This document shows, one piece after another, positions 5,054 to 5,488 of a DNA stretch of 5,488 nt. The DNA comes from Gammaproteobacteria bacterium (GTDB lineage Bacteria; Pseudomonadota; Gammaproteobacteria; J044): positions 1 to 5,488 of the forward strand of contig RFHG01000329.1 in assembly GCA_003696465.1 (NCBI GenBank), given 5' to 3'. A program made the translations under genes and the position numbers. The notes under the pieces are model-generated. The model did not search any database. It was not told where the DNA came from and saw nothing but the letters and a program-made list of their open reading frames with translations. Every line of letters begins with the position of its first letter. The first letter of the stretch is position 1.

Positions 5054-5488
5054 TCAGTCCGCTTCCGGCTGCCAGCGCAGATCCAGTTCGCGCGCCGCGC
5101 GCACCTCGTCGAAGCGCCGGTTGGGCTGGCTCCAGGGCGCGCCCTTCACCTTGTCCGGCTCGGTGCGGGCCTCCTCGAGGATCTGCTCCATGGCCTCCAC
5201 GAACCCGTCCAGCACCTCCTTCGGCTCGGTCTCGGTCGGCTCGATGAGCAGGCACTCGGGCACGAGCAAGGGGAAGTAGGTGGTCGGCGCGTGATAGTCG
5301 TAGTCCAGCAGCCGCTTGGCGAAGTCCATGGCGGTCACGCCCAGCTCCTTCGCCTCGCGCCGCAGGGTGACGATGAACTCGTGGGTGGCGCGCCGGCCCG
5401 GGAAGGCGAGCTCGAAACCCGCCGCCTCGAGCCGCTTCATCAGGTAGTTGGCGTTCAGTGCCGAGTACTCCGCCACCCGCGACATGCC
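5054..5488 (-). CDS. gcvPB: Glycine dehydrogenase (decarboxylating) subunit 2, C-terminal part (runs off the window)
   Basis: The last 144 residues of the P-protein beta subunit of the glycine cleavage system; the frame stays open through the right edge, so the start and the PLP-binding lysine lie outside. The P-protein decarboxylates glycine and passes the aminomethyl group to lipoyl H-protein. Visible family blocks are VAEYSALNANYLMKRL, AFPGRRATHEFIVTL, ELGVTAMDFAKRLLDYDYHAPTTYFPLLVPECLLIEPTETE and the terminal VKGAPW...VRAARELDLRW (longer blocks are given in pieces of family motif, not verified by alignment). The split GcvPA/GcvPB form is expected because the tail ends as the two-subunit bacterial enzymes do; a fused P-protein is less likely but cannot be excluded from this fragment. 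It is convergent with the heat-shock operon and separated from it by the hairpin terminator. Confidence 0.92.
   Translation of the reverse strand, partial: GMSRVAEYSALNANYLMKRLEAAGFELAFPGRRATHEFIVTLRREAKELGVTAMDFAKRLLDYDYHAPTTYFPLLVPECLLIEPTETEPKEVLDGFVEAMEQILEEARTEPDKVKGAPWSQPNRRFDEVRAARELDLRWQPEAD

Noticed and set aside
1..5488. CRISPR arrays, tRNA or rRNA genes, insertion sequences, prophage or toxin-antitoxin genes
   Set aside because: No repeated spacer structure, cloverleaf, terminal inverted repeats or transposase motif was seen; all substantial sequence is accounted for by ordinary genes.

Overview
The window is GC-rich chromosomal DNA. Its protein content (an E. coli-like DgkA, a split-type glycine cleavage P-protein, a perfect sigma-32-type heat-shock promoter) points to a Gram-negative proteobacterium. 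My best guess is a gammaproteobacterium of the sulfur-oxidiser type (Chromatiales/Ectothiorhodospiraceae-like). That placement rests on the look of the proteins, not on a search. The density is ordinary bacterial: eight genes, no RNA genes, no mobile elements, no CRISPR, and no gap over 300 bases.

Left part (1-3215), envelope lipids. Diacylglycerol kinase dgkA (minus strand) is divergent from a five-helix membrane phosphoglycerol transferase of the LTA synthase/alkaline phosphatase superfamily (plus strand). A secreted SYLF/YSC84-domain protein follows the transferase after 42 bases. The pairing is sensible: enzymes of the transferase family take the phosphoglycerol head from phosphatidylglycerol and leave diacylglycerol, which DgkA turns into phosphatidate for re-use.

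Middle part (3216-3951), an unassigned two-gene operon on the minus strand. It encodes a 79-residue, glutamate-rich protein followed 7 bases later by a 151-residue protein with four cysteines. I recognise no function for either. They are the best candidates here for something undescribed.

Right part (3952-5488), heat shock and glycine cleavage. The 155-base intergenic region carries a near-perfect sigma-32 promoter reading right, an extended -10 element reading left, and a four-run G-quadruplex motif on the minus strand. Two small heat-shock proteins (Hsp20/alpha-crystallin) follow in tandem, each with a very strong Shine-Dalgarno sequence and a doubled start codon. A strong symmetrical hairpin terminator separates them from the convergent 3' end of gcvPB, which runs off the right edge.
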